This document shows, piece by piece, positions 34,323 to 43,556 of a stretch of 64,000 nt of DNA (the stretch's first letter is position 1; every line of letters begins with the position of its first letter). The position numbers and the translations under genes were made by a program. Location: positions 1 to 64,000 of the forward strand of contig JAVBOM010000012.1 of assembly GCA_031550535.1 (NCBI GenBank). Reading direction: 5' to 3'. The DNA comes from Avichristensenella sp031550535 (lineage in GTDB: Bacteria > Bacillota > Clostridia > Christensenellales > Aristaeellaceae). The notes under the pieces are model-generated. The model did not search any database. It was not told the DNA's origin and saw only the letters and a list, made by a program, of their open reading frames with translations.

Positions 34323-36125
34323 TTACTGCGCGGTCTTGGTGATCTCGCAGACGATGTAATCCCACGAGGCGAACGGCGTCGTGTTCACGCCTTCCACGTT
34401 GGAAGCCATGATGTCGTAGTACTCATTGGAGTACAGCGGGATCTGCGGCATGAGGTCCTGGAACCGCTTTTCGAACTTCAGCCAGTTGTCCAGGTAGGTC
34501 TCCTTGTCGCCCGGCTCAACCTTGCGCATCGCCATGATGTACTCGTCCAGCTCCGGATCGTTCAGCTGGCAGCTATTCTGCCACGTGCCGAAGAAGTCGG
34601 AATGCCAGTTGTCGTACGGATCAAACGGGCGGCCGAACGTTACGGCCAGGTTGAACGTGTTGTAGTAGCGGTCGTCGCCCTTGTCAAAGCCGTAGTAGTA
34701 GTTGTCCAGCAGGGCGTTGAAGTCGCTCTTGGTTACGTCAAACTTCATGCCGGCGAGCGGGGCGTTCTTCGTGTACTCGATCTCGATGATATCGGTCACG
34801 TTGTTGTCCGTGGTGCCCATGTGGTGCACCTGCAGCATTTCGCCCTTTTCGTTGTGGCGCATGTACGTGCCTTCGGCGTTCGCCTTCGACACGTCAAACG
34901 GCGTCTTGCCATCGGCCTCGAACTTCCATTCGGTCTGGTCAAGATACTCGTTGGCCTTGTCCAGGTTCAGGTTGAACGGGGTGAGTTCAGCTTCCAGGTC
35001 CGCGCCCGCTTCTTCGTACATCCATTGCGCGAAGCCATACTGAGACTGCACCGTTCCGCCGTAGCCGCCCAGCACGTAGTCGATCACGGCGTTGCGGTCC
35101 AGCAGGTACGCCAGCGCCCAGCGCACGTTGACATCGGCGGTGACGCCCCAGTCGCAGTGCATGCCGAGGTAGCCGTACCCATTGCGGAAGTAGCTGTGCG
35201 TCTTGGCAGTGGTCGAGGCTTTGGCGGCTTCGATCTTCTTGCCTTCGATGACGCCGGTCACGAGGTCGATGTCGCCCGCGATGACGGAGTCAACGTCGAT
35301 GGCGGAGTTGACGTGCTTCTGCACGATGTACTCCATCTGCGGCTTGTTGCCCTTCAGGTCGCCCTTGAAGTTATCGTTCCGCTCAAGCGTAACGGTCTCG
35401 TTCTCGTAGCTGACGAACTTGTACGGGCCGTTCGAGATCGACGGCGCAAAACGCTCGGTCGCGGCGATGTTCTGCAGCGCGGCCAGAAGGTCGCCCTCGA
35501 TCTTGGCGCCGTTCTCATCGCTCACGATCTCAAGATCCGGGCCGTACACCGCCAAAGGCGCGGCGGTCGCGGACACGTAGCTGAGCTCGTGGAAGTACGG
35601 CAGGAACTCCGCGTCAATCGTCATGGAGAACGTGTAATCGTCGATCAGCTTGATGCCGGCGAATACGTCGGTCTCGCCCTTGTTGTACGCTTCGTAGCCC
35701 AGCAGGCCGTAGCCCACGTTGGAGGAAGCGCCCGCCTCCACCCACTGCGGGGAGGACTTGTAGAGCTGTTCAAAGACGAAATCCTTCGCGGTGATCTGGG
35801 TGCCGTCGCTCCAGAGCAGATCGTCGAAGATCGTCCAGGTGTACGTCTTGTTGCCGGCTTCGTCAACCTCGGCCGTGTAGTCCTTGACAACCAGCGGCGG
35901 AACCACCAGATTGTCGTTTTCGTCCGGGAACACGGTGGTGATGTGGGCGAAAAGGATGCGCTTAATGTAAGCGTCGTACGCGCTGTTGCCAAAACCGTCG
36001 ATGAAATCGCCGTTCATCGCGGGGGTGCCGACGACCAGCGTGTTCAGGTCGGTGGCGGCGAGCGCGCTGCCGCACATGGACAGCAGCATGACGAGTGCCA
36101 GGAGTGACGAGAGCAGTTTCCTCAT
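34323..36125 (-). CDS. oppA: extracellular peptide-binding protein (SBP_bac_5 family)
   Basis: 600 residues from ATG 36125 behind GGGAGGCTTTCTTGG. Signal peptide (residues 1-23, ending A-L-A) without a lipobox Cys at the cleavage site, although a C-G lies in the core (S-M-C-G-S), so lipidation is possible. The mature protein has W-S-D-G-T near 100 and the typical long SBP_5 fold. First gene of the operon, behind a strong promoter with tandem operators. Captures oligopeptides, a likely source of glycine and other amino acids for this fermenter. Confidence 0.9.
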   Translation of the reverse strand: MRKLLSSLLALVMLLSMCGSALAATDLNTLVVGTPAMNGDFIDGFGNSAYDAYIKRILFAHITTVFPDENDNLVVPPLVVKDYTAEVDEAGNKTYTWTIFDDLLWSDGTQITAKDFVFEQLYKSSPQWVEAGASSNVGYGLLGYEAYNKGETDVFAGIKLIDDYTFSMTIDAEFLPYFHELSYVSATAAPLAVYGPDLEIVSDENGAKIEGDLLAALQNIAATERFAPSISNGPYKFVSYENETVTLERNDNFKGDLKGNKPQMEYIVQKHVNSAIDVDSVIAGDIDLVTGVIEGKKIEAAKASTTAKTHSYFRNGYGYLGMHCDWGVTADVNVRWALAYLLDRNAVIDYVLGGYGGTVQSQYGFAQWMYEEAGADLEAELTPFNLNLDKANEYLDQTEWKFEADGKTPFDVSKANAEGTYMRHNEKGEMLQVHHMGTTDNNVTDIIEIEYTKNAPLAGMKFDVTKSDFNALLDNYYYGFDKGDDRYYNTFNLAVTFGRPFDPYDNWHSDFFGTWQNSCQLNDPELDEYIMAMRKVEPGDKETYLDNWLKFEKRFQDLMPQIPLYSNEYYDIMASNVEGVNTTPFASWDYIVCEITKTAQ

Positions 36126-36148
36126 CCAAGAAAGCCTCCCTTCATTTT

Positions 36149-36184
36149 AGAGCACGCGTTCTCTACACAGAGCACGGGTACTCT
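36149..36184 (-). promoter_or_regulatory. tandem operator repeats at the opp transcription start
   Basis: AGAGCACGCGTTCTCT (36149-36164) and AGAGCACGGGTACTCT (36169-36184) differ at two positions and are exactly 20 bases apart. Each is an inverted repeat AGAG-N8-CTCT. They lie just after the -10 box, suitable for a repressor bound to one DNA face. Confidence 0.6.
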
Positions 36185-36190
36185 CTGTAA

Positions 36191-36219
36191 ATCATATCAT
36201 GGAATATATGCAAAATCAA
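36191..36219 (-). promoter_or_regulatory. opp operon promoter
   Basis: On the minus strand TTGATT (36219-36214), 17 bases, TATGAT (36196-36191). Transcription would start near 36184, within the tandem operators. Confidence 0.75.
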
Positions 36220-36545
36220 TACAAAACTGTAGATTCCATCTATGGAAACGAACCACCAACTCTTGCGTTTCAGAGGATTGGCAAAACGAATGTTTATCGA
36301 TTTTGGGTCGCCTTTTATCGGAAGCCCAAGCGGGCCCGCAAAGATCTTTTCCGCGCGATGGGCGCTGAATGCGAATTTTCTATGCGCGCCGCAATATTTC
36401 CATTTCCTATCTGCCTTCAGGGGTAAATTCCGTCCGCGCGTACGTTCTGGAAATTATTCCCAGTCAGGTGATGGGGCGCATTCGCGCCCGGACTGCGCCG
36501 GAGGGAAAAGCGCCGCCGCCTCCCCCTCCCCCGCGCCCTCCGAAT
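36220..36545. other. intergenic region without recognised gene
   Basis: Short open frames occur on the plus strand but have no ribosome-binding site and low-complexity ends (Pro-rich near 36.53 kb). Nothing is supported here. Confidence 0.5.
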
Positions 36546-36551
36546 CACCCT

Positions 36552-36610
36552 GGCGGCGGCACTGATTTAGAAAACCGGGCGCCGCAAGGGAATTTTGCCA
36601 GGCATTCCTA
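36552..36610 (+). repeat. dispersed double-hairpin repeat, copy B
   Basis: Same two-hairpin plan as the copy at 28.68 kb (GGCGGC-x-CTGATT / CCGGGCGCC then GGAATTTTGCC-AGGCATTCC), more diverged. It overlaps the 3' end of the ribosomal protection gene. Confidence 0.6.
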
Positions 36611-38446
36611 CCTCTCCCGGTACGCCAGGAACTCCGTCGTAAACATCCCGCTCCCCTGTGTCAGCGCCGTAAACTCCAGCGCGAAATCCTTGATCCTGTC
36701 CAGCGGCGCTTCCCCGCGCACAACGCCCTCCGAAACGCCGAACGTTACCTCGCCAATGGTCGCGCCCCGCTTTACGATCGCGCTGACGATGCCCTTGACA
36801 GCCCCCACAGGCGCGACCGCCGCGAAGGACAGCCACGGCTCCAGCCTGCGCAGGCCCGCGTTCTCAAGCGCCGCGCGCACAACCGCCGGCGCAAGCCGCC
36901 GGTAATCCGCGGGCGTGCTGGTCACGCTGGAAAAGTCCATGTCCGTGAAGAGTACCTCGGTATCGACGATTTCCTCCCCGAACCCGTCCGCGAGGCCCGC
37001 GCGCACGCCCTCCGCCACGCCGTTCTGGAAGGGCTTCAGCAGGTCGCCAAACGACACGAGCGTCCGGTACGCCACCCCGCTTCCCTCCGGCAGGGGGCGG
37101 ACGGTCAGCGCGATGCCCGCCTGGTGCAGGTTCCCCGGTTTCCAAATGCGGATTTCCGCGCTTGCCTCCCGCAGCGGCTGGGCCTTGAACAGCGTCTGCA
37201 GCGGCGAAAACACCGCGCGCAGGCCGAACCGCTCCAGCAGCAACGCTTCCAGAACCTCCCGCTGCAGCGCGCCGAACAGGCGCAGCTTGATCTCGGCGGT
37301 TTCCGGGTCGATGCGCACGCGCAGGAACGGGTCCTCCTCGTCCAACCGCCCCAGCGCGTCCAGCAGCGCGGGCCGCTCGGCGGGGTTTCCCGGCGCGACC
37401 GCGACGGTCAGCAGCGGCGGCGTTTCCGGCGGGCGCACGCGCGCGTCCGTGCCCAGCGCGTCGCCGCACCGTAGCAGCGGTGCGTCCAGCAGAATGCCGA
37501 TGTCCCCCGCGCACAGCGTATCCACGTGGACTTCCTGCCCGTTTCGCAGCGCGAGCAGCGCCTTTACCTGCAGGTCCTCCTTCCCCACGACCGGCACCCT
37601 GTCCCGGACAGCCAAAACGCCGTCGAAGATGCGCACATAATGCCGCTTGCGCCCCGCTTCGTCCCATTCCACCTTGTACACCGCGCCAGAAAGCGGCGCG
37701 CCCGCGTCGCCATGGCCCGCAAAACACGCGGCCACGGCGTTCATCAGCGGCACGACGCCCACATCGTGCAGCGCGGAGCCGAACAGCACCGGGAACAGTG
37801 CGCACCGGCGCGTCTCGTCCCGCAGCGCGCGCAGACAGTCCTCGCCCGAAACCGGCTCGTCGTTCAGGTACGCCGTCAGCAGCGTGTCCGAAGCCTCCAC
37901 AATTGCCTCGTGCAGCGCCCCTGTGGCATAGTCCAGGTCCGCAACGGCAATGCCGCGCGTCCCCTCGCCGCTTATCGCCTGCAGCGGAACAGCGCGCGGC
38001 GTCAGCTTCCCGCGTATTTCGTCCAGCACGCGATCCAAGGAGACGCCCACGCGGTCTATTTTGTTGATGAAAAGAATGGTCGGGACACGCATCGCGCGCA
38101 GCTTCTCAAAGATAACGCGCGTCTGCGGCTGCACGCCCTCCTTTGCGGACAGCACCAGCACGACGCCGTCCAGCACGGACAGCGAACGCTCCACCTCCGC
38201 GATGAACTCCATATGCCCGGGTGTGTCGATCAGGTTGATTTTCGCGCCGTTCCACGGAAAGGATACGGTGGACGCGCGTATCGTGATGCCGCGCTGCTTT
38301 TCCAGCGCCATGGAATCGGTCGTGGCGGTGCCGTCGTCCACGCGCCCCATCCGCCGCTTCACGCCGCTATGATACAGGAACGCCTCCGTGACCGTCGTCT
38401 TGCCCGCGTCCACGTGCGCCATAATGCCCAGATTGATTGTATTCAA
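36608..38446 (-). CDS. TetM-like ribosomal protection GTPase
   Basis: 612 residues from TTG 38446 (M-N-T-I-N-L-G-I-M-A-H-V-D-A-G-K-T-T); the long form extending upstream would run through the attenuator. G1 A-H-V-D-A-G-K, G3 D-T-P-G-H-M, G4 N-K-I-D and the EF-G-like domains III-V follow Tet(M)/Tet(O) order, though similarity is that of a divergent family member (Tet(M) is 639). It may protect ribosomes from tetracycline or another inhibitor; resistance itself is inferred. Expression is probably controlled by the upstream leader peptide. Confidence 0.8.
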   Translation of the reverse strand: MNTINLGIMAHVDAGKTTVTEAFLYHSGVKRRMGRVDDGTATTDSMALEKQRGITIRASTVSFPWNGAKINLIDTPGHMEFIAEVERSLSVLDGVVLVLSAKEGVQPQTRVIFEKLRAMRVPTILFINKIDRVGVSLDRVLDEIRGKLTPRAVPLQAISGEGTRGIAVADLDYATGALHEAIVEASDTLLTAYLNDEPVSGEDCLRALRDETRRCALFPVLFGSALHDVGVVPLMNAVAACFAGHGDAGAPLSGAVYKVEWDEAGRKRHYVRIFDGVLAVRDRVPVVGKEDLQVKALLALRNGQEVHVDTLCAGDIGILLDAPLLRCGDALGTDARVRPPETPPLLTVAVAPGNPAERPALLDALGRLDEEDPFLRVRIDPETAEIKLRLFGALQREVLEALLLERFGLRAVFSPLQTLFKAQPLREASAEIRIWKPGNLHQAGIALTVRPLPEGSGVAYRTLVSFGDLLKPFQNGVAEGVRAGLADGFGEEIVDTEVLFTDMDFSSVTSTPADYRRLAPAVVRAALENAGLRRLEPWLSFAAVAPVGAVKGIVSAIVKRGATIGEVTFGVSEGVVRGEAPLDRIKDFALEFTALTQGSGMFTTEFLAYRER

Positions 38447-38486
38447 GGATAGCCTCGCTTTTCTCCTGCCCGCGAGACCTTGCGGC

Positions 38487-38517
38487 AAAACAAAAGCCGC
38501 AGCCAGACGGCTACGGC
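38487..38517 (-). terminator. attenuator terminator before the ribosomal protection gene
   Basis: On the minus strand GCCGTAGCC and GGCTGCGGC (one G-T) flank a 4-base loop and run into TTTTGTTTT. It lies between the leader peptide and the GTPase start. A second, competing stem (GGCCAGCGT / ACGCTGTGT region) lies just upstream. Confidence 0.75.
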
Positions 38518-38542
38518 AACACAGCGTAATACGCTGGCCGCG

Positions 38543-38602
38543 CTAGTGCGTCTTCAGGCAGGCAAAATTGGTATGGAAAACAAGCTGTAGGCTTTTCCGC
38601 AT
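38543..38602 (-). CDS. leader peptide of the ribosomal protection gene
   Basis: 19 residues (M-R-K-S-L-Q-L-V-F-H-T-N-F-A-C-L-K-T-H) from ATG 38602 behind GGAGGAGGCGGCAAAAT, ending with TAG just before the attenuator stems. The perfect promoter, strong ribosome-binding site and following terminator fit antibiotic-responsive attenuation, where a stalled or slowed ribosome on the leader disrupts the terminator. Confidence 0.65.
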   Translation of the reverse strand: MRKSLQLVFHTNFACLKTH

Positions 38603-38635
38603 ATTTTGCCGCCTCCTCCCGTGTTTGTTGCTATT

Positions 38636-38664
38636 ATTGTATGGCAGGCGGGCGCTTTTGTCAA
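38636..38664 (-). promoter_or_regulatory. promoter of leader and ribosomal protection gene
   Basis: On the minus strand TTGACA (38664-38659), 17 bases, TACAAT (38641-38636). Near-perfect consensus. Confidence 0.85.
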
Positions 38665-38732
38665 CCCAGCCGCGCCAAAACGTATGATCGCCGCGTTCGC
38701 TGGGCATTTTACCAGCATAAGGGGATGTATGC

Positions 38733-40196
38733 ATGCAAGCCGATTCGCGTGGTGTTATACACTACGATCAATTTGCGCCGTCCACGTCGCTCCAGCAGAA
38801 CGTTGAGACGCTAAAGACCTTTTTTTCCGGCGACGAGACAGTAAAATACAGGCTGTGCGTCAACGATAGCTGCTGCCTGGTTTTTATCGACGGCATGTCC
38901 AGCTCGGAGGCGATCAACCGCCAGATCCTGGAGCCCCTCCTGGCGCGGGAGAAAAACTTTCTCAGCGGGGCGGAACTTCTCGCCGCGATCCCGGTCAGCG
39001 ACGTATCCACCGCGAAAAAGTACTCCGACGCGGTGCTCGCGGTCGTCCATGGCGATACGCTTCTGATGCGCGACGGATCGGGCGAGCTGTACCTCTTCAG
39101 CACAAAGGGGTTTCCCGTGCGGGCCATCGCCGAACCGGACAACGAAAAGGCGCTGTTCGGCCCACGCGAAGGCTTTACGGAGAGCCTTCTGCAGAACACG
39201 ACCATGCTACGGCGCAAGCTCGCGACCACGGACCTGAAAATCCGCTTCCGCACGGTGAGCGAGCGTACGAATTCCCGTGCCTGCCTCTGCTACCTGGACA
39301 GCCTGGTCAACCGGGACATCCTGCGGGAAATGGAAAAGCGCCTGGATGGGCTGGATGTCGACGCCTTCATGGATACGTATGCCATCACCGAGCTGATCCG
39401 GGATTCGGGCCGCTCCCTCCTGAACACGGTCGGGAAATCCGAACGGCCCGACACCATCGCCACAAAGCTGCTGGACGGCGGCGTCGCGCTGCTCCTGGAC
39501 GGCTCGCCCGTGGCGATTTTCGCGCCCTTTCTGTTCGTGGAGAATTTTCAGTCGCAGGACGACGACTATATCGGATTTTATTACGCGTCCGCGTCGCGCA
39601 TTTTGCGCTATCTTGCGTTCCTGGTAACCATCAGCATTGGCGCGATCTATATCAGCATGATTACCTTCCACTCCGAGATGCTGCCCACGTCATTCATGCT
39701 GACCATCGCCTCGGCCACGTCCAACCTGCCCATGCCGACGTTTTTGGAGTTCATCGTCATGATGCTGCTCTTTGAAATGCTGCGCGAAACCGGCATCCGC
39801 ATGTCCACAAAGCTGGGCCAGTCGCTCAGCATTGTCGGTGCGCTCGTCATCGGTCAGGCGGCGGTGGAGGCCCGCATAATCAGCGCCCCCATGGTGATTA
39901 TCGTCGCGATATCGGCCATCACCGGGCTGATGATCCCTTCGCTTTCATCCGTCGTCATCATCATGCGCATCCTCGCCGTGATCTCGGCGTCCTTTTTCGG
40001 CTTCTATGGGTATGCCTTTGCCATGCTGGGTCTGTTGATCCACCTGTTTTCGCTGGAATCCTTCGGCATACAGTATACGGCCAACATGCTCTCCTTCAAA
40101 CTGCGGGATATACGCAACACCTATGTCCGCGCGCCAAAGCCGACCAACAAATACCGGACAAAGTTTGTCGCGCGGGACCGGAAGAGGAGCAAGTAG
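38733..40196 (+). CDS. spore germination receptor subunit A (GerA family)
   Basis: 487 residues from ATG 38733. N-terminal soluble domain, then L-L-D-G-S-P-V-A near 250 and five or so membrane helices in the C-terminal half, as in GerAA/GerKA. Subunit A of the nutrient receptor in the inner membrane of spores. First gene of a three-gene operon; stop TAG overlaps closely with the next start (1 base between). Confidence 0.9.
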   Translation: MQADSRGVIHYDQFAPSTSLQQNVETLKTFFSGDETVKYRLCVNDSCCLVFIDGMSSSEAINRQILEPLLAREKNFLSGAELLAAIPVSDVSTAKKYSDAVLAVVHGDTLLMRDGSGELYLFSTKGFPVRAIAEPDNEKALFGPREGFTESLLQNTTMLRRKLATTDLKIRFRTVSERTNSRACLCYLDSLVNRDILREMEKRLDGLDVDAFMDTYAITELIRDSGRSLLNTVGKSERPDTIATKLLDGGVALLLDGSPVAIFAPFLFVENFQSQDDDYIGFYYASASRILRYLAFLVTISIGAIYISMITFHSEMLPTSFMLTIASATSNLPMPTFLEFIVMMLLFEMLRETGIRMSTKLGQSLSIVGALVIGQAAVEARIISAPMVIIVAISAITGLMIPSLSSVVIIMRILAVISASFFGFYGYAFAMLGLLIHLFSLESFGIQYTANMLSFKLRDIRNTYVRAPKPTNKYRTKFVARDRKRSK

Positions 40197-40197
40197 C

Positions 40198-41298
40198 ATG
40201 CGTAAATGGCTGATGGTCGGGCTTTTTCTGGTTTTACTCCCGTTGCTTGGCGCGTGCGACTATCACGAGCTTGACAACACGGTGTTCGTTGTTGGTATGG
40301 GCATTGAGCGCGCAGGCGGCGACGGATACCTGATGAGCGCCGAAATCATCACGATGGAGAAGGGCGACGTGGAGACATTCACGCCACAAATTGCCACAGC
40401 CACAGGAAAAACCGTCCTGGAAGCGACGTCTAACATACGCGGCATCATCGCGCAGCGGCTGGACTTTTCGCATTGCCAGGTGATCGTCATTGATGAAGCG
40501 GTCGCCCAGACGGGTATCGAAGAGCTTGTGGACACCATCCTGCAGTTCAACGAAATCGACATCAACACATTCTGCATGGTTTCCGTTGGATGCACGCCCC
40601 TGGATGTGCTGTCCACCGAGGCCCTTACCACACGCGCTCAATCGTTTGAACTTCGCTCGACACTTGTAGACGAGGTGGGCATTCGGCGGGCGGAGCGGAC
40701 GACACTTCTCACGCTGTACGCCAACCGGATGGATATGGAGCAAGCGTCCTTTCTGCCCATCCTGCGCAATACCGCTGTCAGGGATAAAAGCATCATCGAG
40801 CTTTCCGGCATCGCCGTGATTCAGGATAACAAAATGGTGGGCAAGTTCTCGCATGACGAGTCCTTCTTTTTACTGCTGACGGAGAGCCTTGTGTTCCATC
40901 GAACGATTTCAGTTCCTCTGGAAAACACATACTTCCCCATACAGGTCGAAAAAAGCAAAGTCAAGATAGACGCGCGCTTCATCAACGGGGAGGTTGAGGT
41001 TTCCGTTCTGATACGCACACAAATCAACTACATCGGCGGATTTTCCAAAGACACAAACCTCAACGAACTCCTCAACTATATCACGGTGTATTTTCATGAC
41101 GGTGTGACGCAAGCTCTCGCCAAATCGCGCGACGAACTGGACTGCGACGTCTTCAAGATCGCGCAGTTGCTGTACCGCCGGTATCCGGGCGAGCGGGCGC
41201 GCGCCTCCGATTGGCGCGAGAGTGTGCGGAACGCCCGCTATTCGATTCAGGTAACGCTTGACATACAGACCGACGAAATCATCCCGGGAGGAAAATAA
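40198..41298 (+). CDS. spore germination lipoprotein subunit C (GerC family)
   Basis: 366 residues from ATG 40198 behind GAAGAGGAGCAAGTAGC. Signal peptide with lipobox L-L-G-A-C (Cys20). The D-Y-H-E-L-D-N-T-V-F-V-V-G-M-G-I-E motif after the lipobox is typical of Ger(x)C proteins. Attached to the outer face of the spore inner membrane and required for receptor assembly. The TAA overlaps the ATG of the following gene. Confidence 0.9.
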   Translation: MRKWLMVGLFLVLLPLLGACDYHELDNTVFVVGMGIERAGGDGYLMSAEIITMEKGDVETFTPQIATATGKTVLEATSNIRGIIAQRLDFSHCQVIVIDEAVAQTGIEELVDTILQFNEIDINTFCMVSVGCTPLDVLSTEALTTRAQSFELRSTLVDEVGIRRAERTTLLTLYANRMDMEQASFLPILRNTAVRDKSIIELSGIAVIQDNKMVGKFSHDESFFLLLTESLVFHRTISVPLENTYFPIQVEKSKVKIDARFINGEVEVSVLIRTQINYIGGFSKDTNLNELLNYITVYFHDGVTQALAKSRDELDCDVFKIAQLLYRRYPGERARASDWRESVRNARYSIQVTLDIQTDEIIPGGK

Positions 41299-42398
41299 TG
41301 TCGAAAAAAGGTACGCTCAACTTCACGCAAGGCATGGCGTGCACGGCGCTCTTTCTCTTGGGCAGTTCCCTGGTGACGGGCGGCGACCGTTCCGCCGGCC
41401 GCGATACGTGGCTCGTCATTTTGGGCGTGATGACGCTGGCGCTTTTGCTCTGCGCGGTTCACACGCGAATCCTGCGCCTTTTCCCTGAAAAGAACCTTTT
41501 CATGATCGTGCGGCATGTGTTCGGCGGCATCGTCGGAAACGCATTCTCCGGCATCCTTATCGCCTATTTTCTGACGCTCCACGCTTTGATTATCACGGAT
41601 TTCACACTCTATGCGTCCATCATCTCGCTGCCCTCCACATCCGTTTTCCTCATCGCGCTGCCGGTTATGCTGTTGACATATGCGCTCGCGACAAAAGAGG
41701 CTCAGGTTATCGGTCGCGTTTCAGTTTTTTTGTTTTTATATATTGTTTTTTATTTTATCGTGAATCTCATTTTTTCCGTCGGGTACTTCCGCTATGAGTA
41801 TGCCACGCCGATCCTTCAGCGGCCGCTATCGGACATTGCGCCCAGCGCCGTCGGTCTCCTCTCGTTTCCCTTTGCCGAGATGATCGCGCTGATGCCGGTC
41901 TTTCATTCGGTACGGCGCGGCACAAGCAAATTCAAAGTGATCGCGACAGGCGTCCTGATATGCGGGCTGATTTTTGCCTACACGGCGCTCCGGAACGTGC
42001 TGATGCTAGGCGAAAGCGTGTACTCGACCAACTATTATCCTTCCTACATCGCCATCAGCATGATTGTCATCAGCAACTATCTCCAGCATATCGAGATCAC
42101 GGTCTCCTTCGCCATGCTGTTCTGCATCTTCATCAAATCAACGGTCTGCCTGTATGATGTGCGGATAGGGCTCGCGGACGTTTTTCACATCGATCACCCC
42201 AGGTGGATTCTTTTGGGGCTGTCCGCCGTCACCGTCATCGCCTCTCTCCTGCTGCTACCCTCTCCCCAGGCGATCCGCTGGTTTGCGAGCCATCTCTATC
42301 TGTACGTCGCCCTGCCCATCCAGATCATGCTCCCCCTGATCCTGTGGGTTGGCGCGGAGGTGAAGAAGCGCAGGGAGGGACGGGCAACCGCCGCGTGA
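41298..42398 (+). CDS. spore germination permease subunit B (GerB family)
   Basis: 366 residues from ATG 41298 (overlapping the GerC stop). About ten hydrophobic helices of the APC-type endospore germination permease family. This subunit carries the germinant-binding site. The A-C-B gene order seen here also occurs in other Clostridia. Confidence 0.9.
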   Translation: MSKKGTLNFTQGMACTALFLLGSSLVTGGDRSAGRDTWLVILGVMTLALLLCAVHTRILRLFPEKNLFMIVRHVFGGIVGNAFSGILIAYFLTLHALIITDFTLYASIISLPSTSVFLIALPVMLLTYALATKEAQVIGRVSVFLFLYIVFYFIVNLIFSVGYFRYEYATPILQRPLSDIAPSAVGLLSFPFAEMIALMPVFHSVRRGTSKFKVIATGVLICGLIFAYTALRNVLMLGESVYSTNYYPSYIAISMIVISNYLQHIEITVSFAMLFCIFIKSTVCLYDVRIGLADVFHIDHPRWILLGLSAVTVIASLLLLPSPQAIRWFASHLYLYVALPIQIMLPLILWVGAEVKKRREGRATAA

Positions 42399-42487
42399 CA
42401 GGCCGCGTTCTTGACTTTTATTCGTGCCGTCCGTATACTTTCTTCCTGTAAGATTGAGTACGCTTGAAGCGAAACGGAGGCGCGGCA

Positions 42488-43273
42488 ATGAGAACAGTAC
42501 GGATCGTGTACGCAAAAATCTTCCTATGCGTTCTGGCGCTGACGCTGTCGGCATGCGAGACGGGAGCTCCCGGCGAATTCCACTTCGGGCGTCCGGTTTT
42601 TCAAGCCCGCGCCGCCGCCGCGGAAGCGCCTGTTTTCTCGTTTTTTCCGGATGCTTCCCAGCTTGATGTCGCTTACATCAAAGACGGCGCGCTGGTGACA
42701 AACTTCAACCACCTCAATGAAAAGGGCGTCGTCGCGCGCTACACGGGCGTGGACCTTGGGGAAGCGCCGACGGAAGTGAAGTGCAAGGCGCGGTTTTACG
42801 GCGGCGGGGCCGTCGCCATCGTCACGACCCCCAGCGAGGAATGGTCGCTCGCGGGCATTACCTCCCGGTCCATCCACGCGGTGTTCACCAGCGAGAGCTA
42901 CCACTTTGGTTTCTATGAAAACGGCGTGCTCGTCGATGTGCTGGCCGACGCGTATACGCTGGACACCTCCGGCGAAAAGGAGTACACGTTCGGCTTCACC
43001 ATTTCCCGCTCGACCATTACATTCCTGCTGCCCACGGGGAAGAAGGTCAAGAAGGTTGACGACGACCGCGTCAAGACCTGCAACGGACAGCGCGTCATCT
43101 TTGAGCACTATCTGACAGCGGAGGATGTCGCTGGCGGCAGCCAGGCCGCCATCACGTACTGCTACGCCAAGGGGCCGAAGCTGAAGGCTTTGAAGGATAC
43201 CTTCGAGCGCGCGGACGGCCTCCCCATGGAAGCGCCATCCGGACATCTGTACGTGCAGTTCCGCAATGAATAG
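42488..43273 (+). CDS. lipoprotein of unknown function
   Basis: 261 residues from ATG 42488 behind GAAACGGAGGCGCGGCA. Signal peptide with lipobox T-L-S-A-C (Cys23). The mature protein is beta-rich with no recognised domain. It follows the germination operon by 90 bases on the same strand and may or may not belong to it. Stop TAG. Confidence 0.65.
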   Translation: MRTVRIVYAKIFLCVLALTLSACETGAPGEFHFGRPVFQARAAAAEAPVFSFFPDASQLDVAYIKDGALVTNFNHLNEKGVVARYTGVDLGEAPTEVKCKARFYGGGAVAIVTTPSEEWSLAGITSRSIHAVFTSESYHFGFYENGVLVDVLADAYTLDTSGEKEYTFGFTISRSTITFLLPTGKKVKKVDDDRVKTCNGQRVIFEHYLTAEDVAGGSQAAITYCYAKGPKLKALKDTFERADGLPMEAPSGHLYVQFRNE

Positions 43274-43332
43274 CGGCCACACTTTCCGCCCGTCGCTTCG
43301 CCTTATCGTGTTTGCGCCGTATTTGCCCAGCG

Positions 43333-43391
43333 TGGCGGCGCTGATTTGAAAAAATCGGGCGCCATCGGGGGCTTTCGCCAGAAATCCCTGC
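43333..43391 (+). repeat. dispersed double-hairpin repeat, copy C
   Basis: GGCGGCGCTGATTTG / AAAATCGGGCGCC followed by GGGGCTTTCGCC-AGAAATCCC. The closest relative of the copies at 28.68 and 60.89 kb. Confidence 0.7.
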
Positions 43392-43556
43392 TTTGGGCGG
43401 CTCTTTCCCCGCGCTGTTCGTCCATGTCACACCGGGTTACAACTTCTACATATATTTAACTAAAATTATCATTTTCCTGGAACCTTTTTTCCTCCCCCCT
43501 TCTCTAATGGTTGACCGGTCGATAACGCCTGAAAACCCCCAGACAGGAGGGACCCT

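Noticed and set aside
36199..36565. Small plus-strand open frames upstream of the opp promoter
   Set aside because: No ribosome-binding site; they overlap promoter elements and a low-complexity Pro-rich stretch.
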